Source of the DNA: DASVRA01 sp036388855
GTDB taxonomy: Bacteria > Pseudomonadota > Alphaproteobacteria > Caulobacterales > Caulobacteraceae
Length of the DNA: 64,000 nt
Assembly: GCA_036388855.1 (NCBI GenBank)
Contig: DASVRA010000030.1
Span: forward strand, 68,731 to 132,730
Direction of reading: 5' to 3'
Of the stretch, positions 8,699 through 18,670 are shown in pieces. The position numbers were made by a program, and so were the translations under genes. Each line of letters starts with the position of its first letter. The first letter of the stretch is position 1. The notes below the pieces were generated by a model. The model did not search any database and was not told the DNA's origin. It was given only the letters and a program-made list of their open reading frames with translations.

Positions 8699-11146
8699 CT
8701 AGCGGCTGATCAGAACCAGGCCCTCCAGCGCGGGCAGGGTCAGGCGAAGGCTCCGCCCCTCCGCGCGCACCGCACGCCCGCCGAGCGGATCGACAAAAAC
8801 GCGCCCTGAGAAGCTTGCCGGAAGCGCCACCTCCACGGTCCGAGGACTGTCTGCATTGTTCAGCGCGGTGATGGCCACCACCGCCCCGTCCCGCCGGCCC
8901 AGGACGATCACGTTCTTGTCGGCATAGAGCGGGGGCAGGAGTTCGCCACGCCGCAGGACGGCATTGTCCCGCCGCATATGGGCGAGTGCGCGCACCTCGT
9001 GGTGCAGCGCCATGTCGGGGCGGCCGCCCTGATCGGTCCAGGGGTACGTGCCGCGGTTGTAGGGATCGTCGCCCCCGGTGACTCCCACCTCGTCTCCGTA
9101 ATAGATCGCCGGTGCGCCGGGGAAGATCATCTGGAAGAACACGGCAAGCCGGAAGCGCCGCTTCGCATCGGCCGCCTTCGCCGCATCTCCTTCGCCTTCG
9201 TAGCCAAGCACATGCAGGCTGCGGGCTGTGTCGTGGGTCGACAGCAGGTTCATCAGAGCGAAGAACGCCGGCTCGGGATACACCTCGCGCAGGTATTCCA
9301 GATTGCGGTAGTTGGCCGCCGCGTCGCCGCCCGCGACGAAGTCCAGCACGGCGTTACGGAAAATGTAGTTCATCGTCGAGTCGAACTCGTCTCCCAGCAG
9401 GTACTTCGACGAGTCGAACCACGTCTCGGACACGGTGAGAGCGTCCGGGCGATGCGCCTTCACCGCGCGGCGCCACTCGCGCCAGAAGGCGTCTGGAACC
9501 CAGGGAACCACGTCCATGCGCCAGCCCGCCGCGCCGCGGTCGAGCCAGACCTTCGTCACCGAGTCGGGCGCCTCGAACGCGAAGCGCTTGAACGCCGGGG
9601 CCATCTCGTTCAGCTCCGGCAAGTCCATGGCGCCCGACCAGCCCTTGTAGCGCTCTTCGGGGGTGCGACCCGCGGGGTTCAGTTGGTACCAACTGGCGTA
9701 CGGCGAGGCGGGCTTCACCTCCCCGCCTTCCAGCGCACCCAAGCCTGGGAACTTGGCGTATCGGTCGAAGTAAACGGAATCCCGTCCGGTGTGGTTGAGC
9801 GAAGCGTCGGGAAGGATGCGCACGCCGCGGCGCGCTCCCTCCCGCGCCAGCCGCTCGAAGTCCGCGTTCGTCCCGAACCGGTCGTCGATGTGGTGGTAGT
9901 CCGCCGCGTCGTACTTGTGGTTCGACGAGGCCTGGAACAGCGGGGTGCTGTAGATGACGTTGGCACCGAGGTCGGCGATGTAGTCCAGCTTCTCGATGAC
10001 TCCGGCAATGTCGCCGCCGAAGAAGTCGTTGCCGCCCAGGTCGTCCGAGCCGTCGCCGGAGTTCGGCCGCCAGGGCTTCTCCAGCCAGGTCTTGTGCACC
10101 TCCAGGGACTTGTCGTGGAATGTGTTCGGCCCCGGCCGCGGATCGTTGGACGGATCGCCGTTCCTGAAACGATCGGGGAAGATGTAGTAGTAGATCGCGT
10201 CCTTCGCCCAGGCGGGGACGGTGAAGTCCCGCGCATAAACCGTAAGGCGGAAGCGCCGGATTGCTTCGGGTGACGCGGGCGGGAGTTCCACGGCGCCGAC
10301 ACCGTTCGCGCCTCGCTCCCGTGTCCAATAGATCGGCGCGCGGTTGTTGCCGTAGATGTAGGTGCGGCCTGCGATCTCCACCTCGAAATGGTAGCCGTAG
10401 ACGCCGATCCCGCTGAAACGGTAGCGCCCGCGCCAGCGCGCGCCCGCCGGGCCGGACGCGCGGGTGAGCGGTATACGGGCGACCTCCTTGTACTCGAGCA
10501 CCTCCTGATTGCCCTCGAGCCGCCGGAGCGCCACGACGAGAGCGGCTCGCGTCACGCCCGTCGGGGCGTTCAGGGCGAAATCGACGTCGGCGCCTTCTCG
10601 CACGGCGCCGAACGGGCTCTTGTCGGCTGGGTCGCGGGAGTCGTGGCGAAGCGCCAGCGCGACCGGATCGGTTACCCGGGGTTCGGCCGCATCCCGGAAG
10701 CTGCGAGGGCCGATGGTGAGCACCGGCCGCCCCTCCGGGAAGCCGAGCCGGACCGTCTGCTCCCCGTCGAACCGATACAGCAGGTTGTTCACCCCGCCTG
10801 GATCGGTGGCGCGCGCCGCATCCAGCCCGACCCCGCCCTGGCGCGCGCCGATGATCGTCCGCTCCGCCCAGTCCGCTCCCGCGATCTTGAAGTCCTGCCG
10901 CCCTTGCAGCTCCACGTTCAGGTAATAGGCGTCGCAACCCCACCGGAGCCGATACTCCTCCAGCGGCACCCAGCCGTTCATGCTCCCGCGCATGTACAGA
11001 GGCGTGTCCCCCATAGGCGCAGACTCACAGGCGGGGACCTTGGGAGCGGCCGGCTTCGGCTGCGCGTGGAGGCTTGGGGCCCAAGCCGCGAGCGACAGCC
11101 CGAGCGCGGCGGCGCCCAGACCTCTTAAAGATAATAGCGCTCGCAT
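8699..11146 (-). CDS. Exported GH13 alpha-amylase/neopullulanase-like enzyme
   Basis: Starch- or maltodextrin-cleaving enzyme, about 815 aa, larger than a bare GH13 because of N-terminal domains. Starting at the ATG at 11146 gives the signal peptide MRALLSLRGLGAAALGLSLA. Next comes a starch-binding-like beta domain (TPLYMRGSMNGWVPLEEYRL), a second beta domain near residues 180-290, and the barrel beginning AKDAIYYYIFPDRFRNGDPSND. Catalytic regions are ILPDASLNHTGRDS, GAAGWRMDVVPWV (nucleophile Asp), TVSETWFDSS (acid/base Glu) and LLSTHDTARS. The start codon overlaps the GH15 stop (ATGA), making it the last gene of the zwf-edd-glk-eda-GH15 run. Confidence 0.9.
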   Translation of the reverse strand: MRALLSLRGLGAAALGLSLAAWAPSLHAQPKPAAPKVPACESAPMGDTPLYMRGSMNGWVPLEEYRLRWGCDAYYLNVELQGRQDFKIAGADWAERTIIGARQGGVGLDAARATDPGGVNNLLYRFDGEQTVRLGFPEGRPVLTIGPRSFRDAAEPRVTDPVALALRHDSRDPADKSPFGAVREGADVDFALNAPTGVTRAALVVALRRLEGNQEVLEYKEVARIPLTRASGPAGARWRGRYRFSGIGVYGYHFEVEIAGRTYIYGNNRAPIYWTRERGANGVGAVELPPASPEAIRRFRLTVYARDFTVPAWAKDAIYYYIFPDRFRNGDPSNDPRPGPNTFHDKSLEVHKTWLEKPWRPNSGDGSDDLGGNDFFGGDIAGVIEKLDYIADLGANVIYSTPLFQASSNHKYDAADYHHIDDRFGTNADFERLAREGARRGVRILPDASLNHTGRDSVYFDRYAKFPGLGALEGGEVKPASPYASWYQLNPAGRTPEERYKGWSGAMDLPELNEMAPAFKRFAFEAPDSVTKVWLDRGAAGWRMDVVPWVPDAFWREWRRAVKAHRPDALTVSETWFDSSKYLLGDEFDSTMNYIFRNAVLDFVAGGDAAANYRNLEYLREVYPEPAFFALMNLLSTHDTARSLHVLGYEGEGDAAKAADAKRRFRLAVFFQMIFPGAPAIYYGDEVGVTGGDDPYNRGTYPWTDQGGRPDMALHHEVRALAHMRRDNAVLRRGELLPPLYADKNVIVLGRRDGAVVAITALNNADSPRTVEVALPASFSGRVFVDPLGGRAVRAEGRSLRLTLPALEGLVLISR

Positions 11147-13545
11147 CACCGGGCCGACGCCGCGACGCTGGGGCGAGCGTACCGCTCGGCCACGACCGGA
11201 TACTGGTCCCACACGCGCAGGTCAGCGATCGAGCGGAGCAGCTTCACGTATTCGGCGTGGGTCCAGGCAAGCGGGGTTGCCGAGTTGGTCCCCTCGCCTC
11301 TCACGTAGCCGTGCGGATTTTCCTTGCCGACCCCGTCCCAGACCTGCTCGGGCAGCATCAGCCCCTCGTTGGCGAACAACTCCATCGCCCGCACGTAGGT
11401 GCGGCGCAGCGCCTCCACGTCGCGGGGCTGAGCGCCGCCGGGTTGGGCCAGGGCGCGCGCCAATTCGTAGTGGCCCCGCTCGCCGGTGAACATGGGCCAG
11501 ACCCGGCCGCGCTGCCCCTCGCCCATGCCGCCGTCCATGGCCCCCGCTCCGTAATTGGCGCCGGTGACCGCGTCCTCGCCGTAGCCGTCGTTGCCGTAGC
11601 GCCGCCAGCCGGGGAACTCACCCGCCTCGCCGTCAAAGCGGAACAGGTACTTCACCCGCAGATGATCGCCGATCCGAGTGTTGTCGAGCTCGTCCAGGCT
11701 CGCCAGCACCGAGGGCGCGTCTGCACGGCGCACGCCGTAGCGGACCAGCTCGAGGAAGCCGGCGTCCAGGTACTGGTCCTCGGTCAGCGGCTGCTGGCCG
11801 TTGCGGGACTCGAGCGGCCCGCGGTCGTTGGGGTCCTCGTTCCTGGTGATGCGTAGGAAGTAACGGCCGTCGCCGCCCACGTCGCGGAAGCCGCCGGCCG
11901 TGGTAAACATGGTGCGCTCGATCCCGCCGACGATCCGATCGGCGGCGACGAGGTAGCGGTCGGCGGAGGGGCCATCGCCAGAGGCGCGGGCGATGTCGGC
12001 GCCGGCGACCAGCCCCGCCACCACCGCGGCGGTCGTCGAGGGGGAGTAGCCCTCCTGCTCCTCCCACCTCTCTTGCTGGGTCTTAGGCGGTGTGATCCGG
12101 TTCCGATTCCATTGGATGTCCACCATCCCGCCGCCGCTGAGGAAATCGGCGGCGGGCTTTAGCATCCGCGGATAAAGGTCGCGCAGGTCCGCGTCGGACA
12201 CCACGCCGGCCTTCCACAGCTTCCACGCCAGCATCACCGGCATGGCGGTCTGGTCGAGCTGCACGCCCACCCACTCCGGCTGGCCGTCCACGTGGATCTT
12301 CTGCAGGAACCAGCCGCCCGCGCCCTTGTTGCCGGACGTCTTCGGCCCCGCCTGCACCGTGCGCAGGTAGTTCAGCGCGGCGGCCGGCGTCTCGCGGTCG
12401 CCCAGCGCCAGCATGGCCGAGGCCACCTGGTAGAAGTCGCGCGGCCACACCGCCTTGTAGCCGGTCTGCGGCTTGGCCGCCGATGCGGTGTCGCCCCAGG
12501 GATTGGACAGCGAGGCGATCAGGGCGCCGGAATGGGTCTTGTCCTCCTGCGCCTTGAGCACGAGCGCACTGGCGTGAAGCAGCTTGCCCCCGTCCGTGGC
12601 GGCTTGGGCAAGGCGCGGCAGTTCAGGGAGATTGGCGAGGTAGTCCTCCCACCCGACACGGGCGCCCTCGCCATTGTAGCGGGCCAACACCTCGGCATAG
12701 CCGCGGCCGAGCGCCGCCTCCGCCTGGGTCCGCGCCGCCGCCTCGCTGCGGCCGAAGCCGAGCACGATGTCGTAGGTGGCCGACTGGCCGGCGGCGATGG
12801 GGGCGAAGCGGCCGGCGAGCTCGATATCGCCGGGAGTCTGGGCCGGTTGGCCCTGGATCTCCCCGGCGGTGCGGCTGCGCGTCAACCAGCCGACGAAATC
12901 CGTCTGCCCGACCGGCCGCGCCCAGGAGCCGGTGAAGGGCTGGGACGCCGTGACGAACAGGTGAGTGTTCCCGTCCCACGCCCGCAGCCAGCGCGGGCTC
13001 GCCGCGCCCATGTCGCCGCCGGAGGTGTTGGCGAGCTGCGGGTCCAGCACGAGGTGCGGCGTCACCTCGCCTTTGAGCGCCCGCACGATGGCGCGCACGA
13101 ACAAGGCGTCACCGTCGGGGTCGGTGAAGACGTGCTTCTCGATTTCCCAGCGGCCGGACTTGGCGCGGGTGGTGATGCGGTAGGCGAGCGACAGCGGCCG
13201 GCCCGGCGCGTCGGTGTGCAGGTATTGGATGCGGCTGGTCGCGTCGGCGGCCTCGGTCTCCACGCCCGCGTCGGTGAGCATGGCGAACTGCATCTGGCGC
13301 AGCTGTGCCTCGTGGATCAGGCCGAACATGGTCTCGGTGACTACTCCCTTGGCCAGCGAAAACCAGACCTTGGAGACGTGTCCTGTCGGCGCGCCGGAGC
13401 TGTAGGCCAAGTTGGCGTAGGCCTCGTAAGACGTCCCGATCCCGGTCTTGCCGGCATAGGCCCAGGTTCCGCGCGCGTCCTGCGCCGCCGCCGCGCTCGC
13501 CAAGCTCAATACGGCCAAGGCCGCACCGATCGCTGCTGGTTTCAT
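11146..13545 (-). CDS. Exported GH15 glucoamylase/glucodextranase
   Basis: Releases glucose from the non-reducing ends of alpha-glucans; 799 aa. It has the signal peptide MKPAAIGAALAVLSLASAAAAQ, an N-terminal beta-sandwich of the bacterial GH15 type (GTSYEAYANLAYSSGAPTGH... ALFVRAIVRALKG) and an (alpha/alpha)6 barrel. YKAVWPRDFYQVASAM is the WPRD substrate-binding signature. Catalytic glutamates are likely in ERWEEQEGYSPST and in RGRVWPMFTGERGHYEL. It lies 22 bp downstream of eda and overlaps the start of the GH13 amylase gene. Placement behind the Entner-Doudoroff genes suggests glucose made outside the cytoplasm feeds glk-zwf-edd-eda directly. Confidence 0.93.
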   Translation of the reverse strand: MKPAAIGAALAVLSLASAAAAQDARGTWAYAGKTGIGTSYEAYANLAYSSGAPTGHVSKVWFSLAKGVVTETMFGLIHEAQLRQMQFAMLTDAGVETEAADATSRIQYLHTDAPGRPLSLAYRITTRAKSGRWEIEKHVFTDPDGDALFVRAIVRALKGEVTPHLVLDPQLANTSGGDMGAASPRWLRAWDGNTHLFVTASQPFTGSWARPVGQTDFVGWLTRSRTAGEIQGQPAQTPGDIELAGRFAPIAAGQSATYDIVLGFGRSEAAARTQAEAALGRGYAEVLARYNGEGARVGWEDYLANLPELPRLAQAATDGGKLLHASALVLKAQEDKTHSGALIASLSNPWGDTASAAKPQTGYKAVWPRDFYQVASAMLALGDRETPAAALNYLRTVQAGPKTSGNKGAGGWFLQKIHVDGQPEWVGVQLDQTAMPVMLAWKLWKAGVVSDADLRDLYPRMLKPAADFLSGGGMVDIQWNRNRITPPKTQQERWEEQEGYSPSTTAAVVAGLVAGADIARASGDGPSADRYLVAADRIVGGIERTMFTTAGGFRDVGGDGRYFLRITRNEDPNDRGPLESRNGQQPLTEDQYLDAGFLELVRYGVRRADAPSVLASLDELDNTRIGDHLRVKYLFRFDGEAGEFPGWRRYGNDGYGEDAVTGANYGAGAMDGGMGEGQRGRVWPMFTGERGHYELARALAQPGGAQPRDVEALRRTYVRAMELFANEGLMLPEQVWDGVGKENPHGYVRGEGTNSATPLAWTHAEYVKLLRSIADLRVWDQYPVVAERYARPSVAASAR

Positions 13546-13567
13546 GCCCCTCCCTTTCCCTGTTCGT

Positions 13568-14188
13568 TCAGCCGGCGGGCCGCATCGCCGCCGCCTGCTC
13601 GGCGGCCCGCCTGATGGCGCCTGTATCCGGCTCCCCCTTCGGAACCAGCCAGGTGCCGCCCACGCAAAGCACCTGCTCCAGCGCCAGCCATTCTGGCGCG
13701 TTGGCGAGCGTCACGCCTCCGGTCGGGCAGAAGCGCGTCTCGGCGAAGGGGCCGGTGAGCGCCTTCAGCGCCGGCACGCCCCCGGCGGCCATGGCCGGAA
13801 AGAACTTGAAATGGGTCAGGCCGAGGTCGAGCCCGCGCATGATGTCGCCGGCCGTGGCCACGCCGGGCAGCAGCGGGATGTGCAGGTCCTCGGCCGCGCG
13901 GGCGAGCGGTTCGGTCAGGCCGGGGCTCACGGCGAAGCGGGCGCCCGCCTCGCGCGCAGCCTCAAGCGTGGCGGCGTTCAGCACCGTGCCGGCGCCGACC
14001 ACCGCGCCCTCCACCCGCGCCATCTCGCGGATCGCCTCGAGCGCGGCGGGCGTGCGCAGCGTCACCTCCAGCGCGCGCAGGCCGCCGGCGACCAGCGCTT
14101 CGGCGACGGGCCTAGCGTGGGTCACCTCCTCGATCACCAGCACCGGGATCACCGGCGCGAGCGTCATGATCTCGGCAATGCGGCTCAT
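13568..14188 (-). CDS. eda: 2-keto-3-deoxy-6-phosphogluconate aldolase
   Basis: Splits KDPG into pyruvate and glyceraldehyde 3-phosphate, the last Entner-Doudoroff step; cytoplasmic, 206 aa, normal length. Visible signatures are VIPVLVIEE, LRALEVTLRTPAALE (catalytic Glu), VVGAGTVLNAATLEAAREAGARF and the Schiff-base lysine in LTHFKFFPA, then FCPTGGVTLANAPEWL. The start codon overlaps the glk stop (ATGA) and the gene is followed after 22 bp by the GH15 glucoamylase gene. Confidence 0.97.
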   Translation of the reverse strand: MSRIAEIMTLAPVIPVLVIEEVTHARPVAEALVAGGLRALEVTLRTPAALEAIREMARVEGAVVGAGTVLNAATLEAAREAGARFAVSPGLTEPLARAAEDLHIPLLPGVATAGDIMRGLDLGLTHFKFFPAMAAGGVPALKALTGPFAETRFCPTGGVTLANAPEWLALEQVLCVGGTWLVPKGEPDTGAIRRAAEQAAAMRPAG

Positions 14189-15153
14189 TGCGGGTGCTCC
14201 GCGGCGAAGGCGGCGGCGGCGCCGAGTAGGCCAGGCTGCGGATGGGTGAGTATCTTCACCGGGATGGCCGCCATGCGGGTTTCGAAGCGGCCCTTGGCGT
14301 TGAACCGCTCGCGGAAGCCGGAGCGCGGCAGCATGTCCCGCAGCCGGTGGCCGAGGCCTCCGGCGATGACCACGCCATTGGCGCCGTGCACCAGAGCGGC
14401 GTCGCCCGCGAAGGCGCCGAGGCTGAGGCAGAAACGGTCGAGCGCGGCAAGCGCCAAGCTGTCGGTTCCCTCCAGCGCCATGGTCCAGAGCGCCTTGTCG
14501 TCGAGCGGCGGTCCAGAGCGATGCTCGATCGCGGCCAGGGCCTCGTAAATGTTGAGCAGACCCGGGCCCGAGCAGATCCGCTCGATCGAGACGCGGCGGT
14601 AGCGCTTTCGCAGCTGCGCCAGGATCGCGTCCTCCAGCGGGTCGAGCGGCGCATAATCGACGTGGCCGCCCTCGGTCTCAATGACACGGACGCCCGAACC
14701 GTCGCGGATCACCTGGGCGACGCCAAGGCCCGTGCCCGGTCCCACAATGCTGAACACCCCCTGCTCGGGGAGAGAGATGGGCGGGCCGCAGAGGTGCGCC
14801 AGGTGCTCGTCGCCGATCTGCAGCATGGCGTGGCCGACAGCTCCGAAGTCGTTGACCAGGGTGAAGCGGTCGGCGCCCAGCCGCTCACGGATCAGGGCGG
14901 GGCGGATGATCCAGGGGTTGTTGGTGAGCTTCAGCAGCTCGCCCTTGACCGGCCCGGCGAAGGCGAGGGCGGCGGCGCGCGGAGGCGTGCGCCCGAGCTG
15001 CTCGCCGAACGCCTCCCAGGCGGTCTGGAGGCTGGCGTGCTCGGCGGTCTTCATGGTTACGGCATCGCCGAGCGAGACGACGCGGCCGTCACGCACCTCC
15101 GCCAGTGCGAAGCGGGCGTGGGTGCCGCCGATGTCCGCCGCGACCAGTTCCAT
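14185..15153 (-). CDS. glk: Glucokinase
   Basis: Phosphorylates glucose with ATP to glucose 6-phosphate; cytoplasmic, 322 aa. It belongs to the Glk (ROK-unrelated, PF02685) group, shown by VAADIGGTHARFALAEV (phosphate-binding), FTLVNDFGAVGHAML (catalytic Asp region), IVGPGTGLGVAQVI and EGGHVDYAPLDPLEDAIL. Its start codon abuts the edd stop with no gap and its stop overlaps the eda start. It supplies the zwf substrate inside the same operon. Confidence 0.97.
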   Translation of the reverse strand: MELVAADIGGTHARFALAEVRDGRVVSLGDAVTMKTAEHASLQTAWEAFGEQLGRTPPRAAALAFAGPVKGELLKLTNNPWIIRPALIRERLGADRFTLVNDFGAVGHAMLQIGDEHLAHLCGPPISLPEQGVFSIVGPGTGLGVAQVIRDGSGVRVIETEGGHVDYAPLDPLEDAILAQLRKRYRRVSIERICSGPGLLNIYEALAAIEHRSGPPLDDKALWTMALEGTDSLALAALDRFCLSLGAFAGDAALVHGANGVVIAGGLGHRLRDMLPRSGFRERFNAKGRFETRMAAIPVKILTHPQPGLLGAAAAFAAEHPQ

Positions 15154-16974
15154 CTACAGCCCCGCCGCCCCCAGCATCGCCGAAGCCCCCGCCTCGGCGT
15201 CCGAGGCGCCGTGGCGCATCAGGGCGAAGAGCTCGCGCCCCACGCCATCCTGGAGCTGTGGCGGCTCCGCCAGGGAGCGTGCCGCCCACTCCGCCTCGTC
15301 CACCAGCGCGTCCAGCGCGCCGGTCTCGGCCGACAGCCGCACCACGTCGCCGTTGCGCAGCCGGGCCAGCGGCCCGCCGGCGGCCGCCTCGGGCGTCACA
15401 TGGATGGCGGCGGGAACCTTGCCCGAGGCGCCGGACATGCGGCCGTCAGTGACCAGGGCCACCTTGATTCCGCGGTCCTGGAGCACGCCCAGCGTCGGGG
15501 TCAGCTTGTGCAGCTCGGGCATGCCGTTCGCCCGGGGACCCTGGAAGCGGACCACCACGACCACGTCGGTTTCCAGTTCGCCGGCCTTGAAGGCGGCCAG
15601 GACCTCGTCCTGGTCTGCGAACACGCGAGCGGGGGCTTCGAGGGTCCAGCGGTGCGGCTCCACGGCGCTGGTCTTGAACGTGGCGCGGCCCAGATTGCCC
15701 TGGACCAGGCGCATGCCGCCGTCTCGGCGGAAGGGGTCGGACGCCGGGCGCAGGATGTGGCGATCCCCCGGCTCCGGAGGCGCGTCGGCCCAGGTGAGCT
15801 GTTCGCCCGCCAGTTCCGGGTTGCGCGCGTAGGCTGGCATGCCGCCGTCCCAGACGGTGAGGATGTCCTCGTGCAGCAGGCCTGCCTCGCGCAAGGCGGC
15901 GACGGTGAAGGCCATGCCGCCGGCGCGGTGGAAGTCGTTCACGTCGGCGCTCCCGTTGGGATAGACACGGGCGATCAACGGGACGACGGCCGAGAGCTGG
16001 TCGATGTCGGCCCAGTCGACCAGGATTCCCGCCGCCCTGGCGATGGCTGGGATATGGATCGCGTGGTTGGTCGAGCCGCCCGTGGCGAGCAGCCCCACCA
16101 AAGCGTTGACGATCGCCTTCTCGTCCACGCAGCGGCCGAGCGGGCGGTAGTCGTTACCGCTCCAGCCGATCTCCGTCAGCCGCCGCACCGCCGTCCGGGT
16201 CAGCTCCTGGCGCAGGCGTGTGCCCGGATTGACGAAAGCGGCGCCCGGCACGTGCAGGCCCATGACCTCCATCATCATCTGGTTGGAGTTGGCTGTGCCG
16301 TAGAAGGTGCAGGTGCCGGGGCTGTGGTAGGAGGCGGCCTCCGCCTCCAGCAGTTCCTCGCGCCCCGCCCGCCCCTCGGCATAGAGCTGGCGCACGCGCT
16401 GCTTTTCCTTGTTCGGCAGGCCCGACGGCATGGGTCCGCCGGGGATCAGGATGGTGGGCAGGTGACCGAAGCGCAGGGCGCCGATCAGCAGGCCCGGCAC
16501 GATCTTGTCGCAGATGCCGAGCAAGGCGGCGCCCTCGAACATGCCGTGGCTGAGCGCGACGGCGGTGGACAGCGCGATCACGTCGCGGCTGAACAGCGAC
16601 AGCTCCATGCCCGGCTGGCCCTGGGTGACGCCGTCGCACATCGCGGGAACGCCGCCGGCCACCTGGGCGGTGGCGCCAGCCTCGCGGGCGAAGATCTTGA
16701 TCTGCTCGGGATAGCGTCCGTACGGCTGATGGGCCGAGAGCATGTCGTTGTAGGCGGTGACGATGCCGATGTTCATCGCCCGCAGGCCCCGGATCGCCCC
16801 CTTGTCGTCGCCCGCGGCGGCGAAGCCGTGGGCGAAGTTGCCGCAGGACAGGCGCGGCCGATGCACGCCGGCCTCGCGCTGGCGGTCGATCAGATCGAGA
16901 TAGCGGGTGCGGGTGGGGCGCGAGCGCTCGACGATGCGCTCGGTCACGGCGGCGACTTCGGGATGCAGGCTCAT
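15154..16974 (-). CDS. edd: Phosphogluconate dehydratase
   Basis: Dehydrates 6-phosphogluconate to KDPG; an iron-sulfur enzyme of the IlvD/Edd family, 606 aa, normal length. Signatures include YNDMLSAHQPY, VPAMCDGVTQGQPGMELSL (cluster cysteine), LLGICDKIVPGLLIGALRF, GTCTFYGTANSNQMMMEVMG, and VALVTDGRMSGASGKVPAAI near the C-terminus. The gene lies 51 bp downstream of zwf and immediately upstream of glk, in a common alphaproteobacterial Entner-Doudoroff arrangement. Confidence 0.97.
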   Translation of the reverse strand: MSLHPEVAAVTERIVERSRPTRTRYLDLIDRQREAGVHRPRLSCGNFAHGFAAAGDDKGAIRGLRAMNIGIVTAYNDMLSAHQPYGRYPEQIKIFAREAGATAQVAGGVPAMCDGVTQGQPGMELSLFSRDVIALSTAVALSHGMFEGAALLGICDKIVPGLLIGALRFGHLPTILIPGGPMPSGLPNKEKQRVRQLYAEGRAGREELLEAEAASYHSPGTCTFYGTANSNQMMMEVMGLHVPGAAFVNPGTRLRQELTRTAVRRLTEIGWSGNDYRPLGRCVDEKAIVNALVGLLATGGSTNHAIHIPAIARAAGILVDWADIDQLSAVVPLIARVYPNGSADVNDFHRAGGMAFTVAALREAGLLHEDILTVWDGGMPAYARNPELAGEQLTWADAPPEPGDRHILRPASDPFRRDGGMRLVQGNLGRATFKTSAVEPHRWTLEAPARVFADQDEVLAAFKAGELETDVVVVVRFQGPRANGMPELHKLTPTLGVLQDRGIKVALVTDGRMSGASGKVPAAIHVTPEAAAGGPLARLRNGDVVRLSAETGALDALVDEAEWAARSLAEPPQLQDGVGRELFALMRHGASDAEAGASAMLGAAGL

Positions 16975-17025
16975 GGCGCGGAACTCGTGCGGCGGGCCCC
17001 CCGCGCCGCAAGTGGGGCCAAGGGC

Positions 17026-18489
<1,464 letters not shown>

Positions 18490-18670
18490 GTGCAAACACA
18501 ATGCAAATGATTGCGCTCTTGGCAACCGCTAATCGGGACTTCAGCAAAGCCGCAGCATCGGCAGCGGCGACCCAGCCATTGCAAATAACCGCAAAATGAC
18601 TCCACATGCGGGCAAACGCCGTCTCCGACGGCTAGGGTGAGCCGGTCAACGGCTACCGCGGGAGGGGACA
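18490..18670. promoter_or_regulatory. Divergent control region between zwf operon and sugar transporter
   Basis: The 181-bp gap holds a cluster of TGCAAA-type words: GTGCAAAC and ATGCAAATG just upstream of zwf, TTGC(7 nt)GCAA near 18518-18533, CAGCAAAG at 18542-18549 (identical to half of the operator at 5682-5698), TTGCAAATAACCGCAAAATG near 18580, and GGGCAAAC near 18611. A GGGAGGGGACA ribosome site precedes the transporter ATG. Co-regulation of both directions by the LacI protein is inferred. Confidence 0.4.
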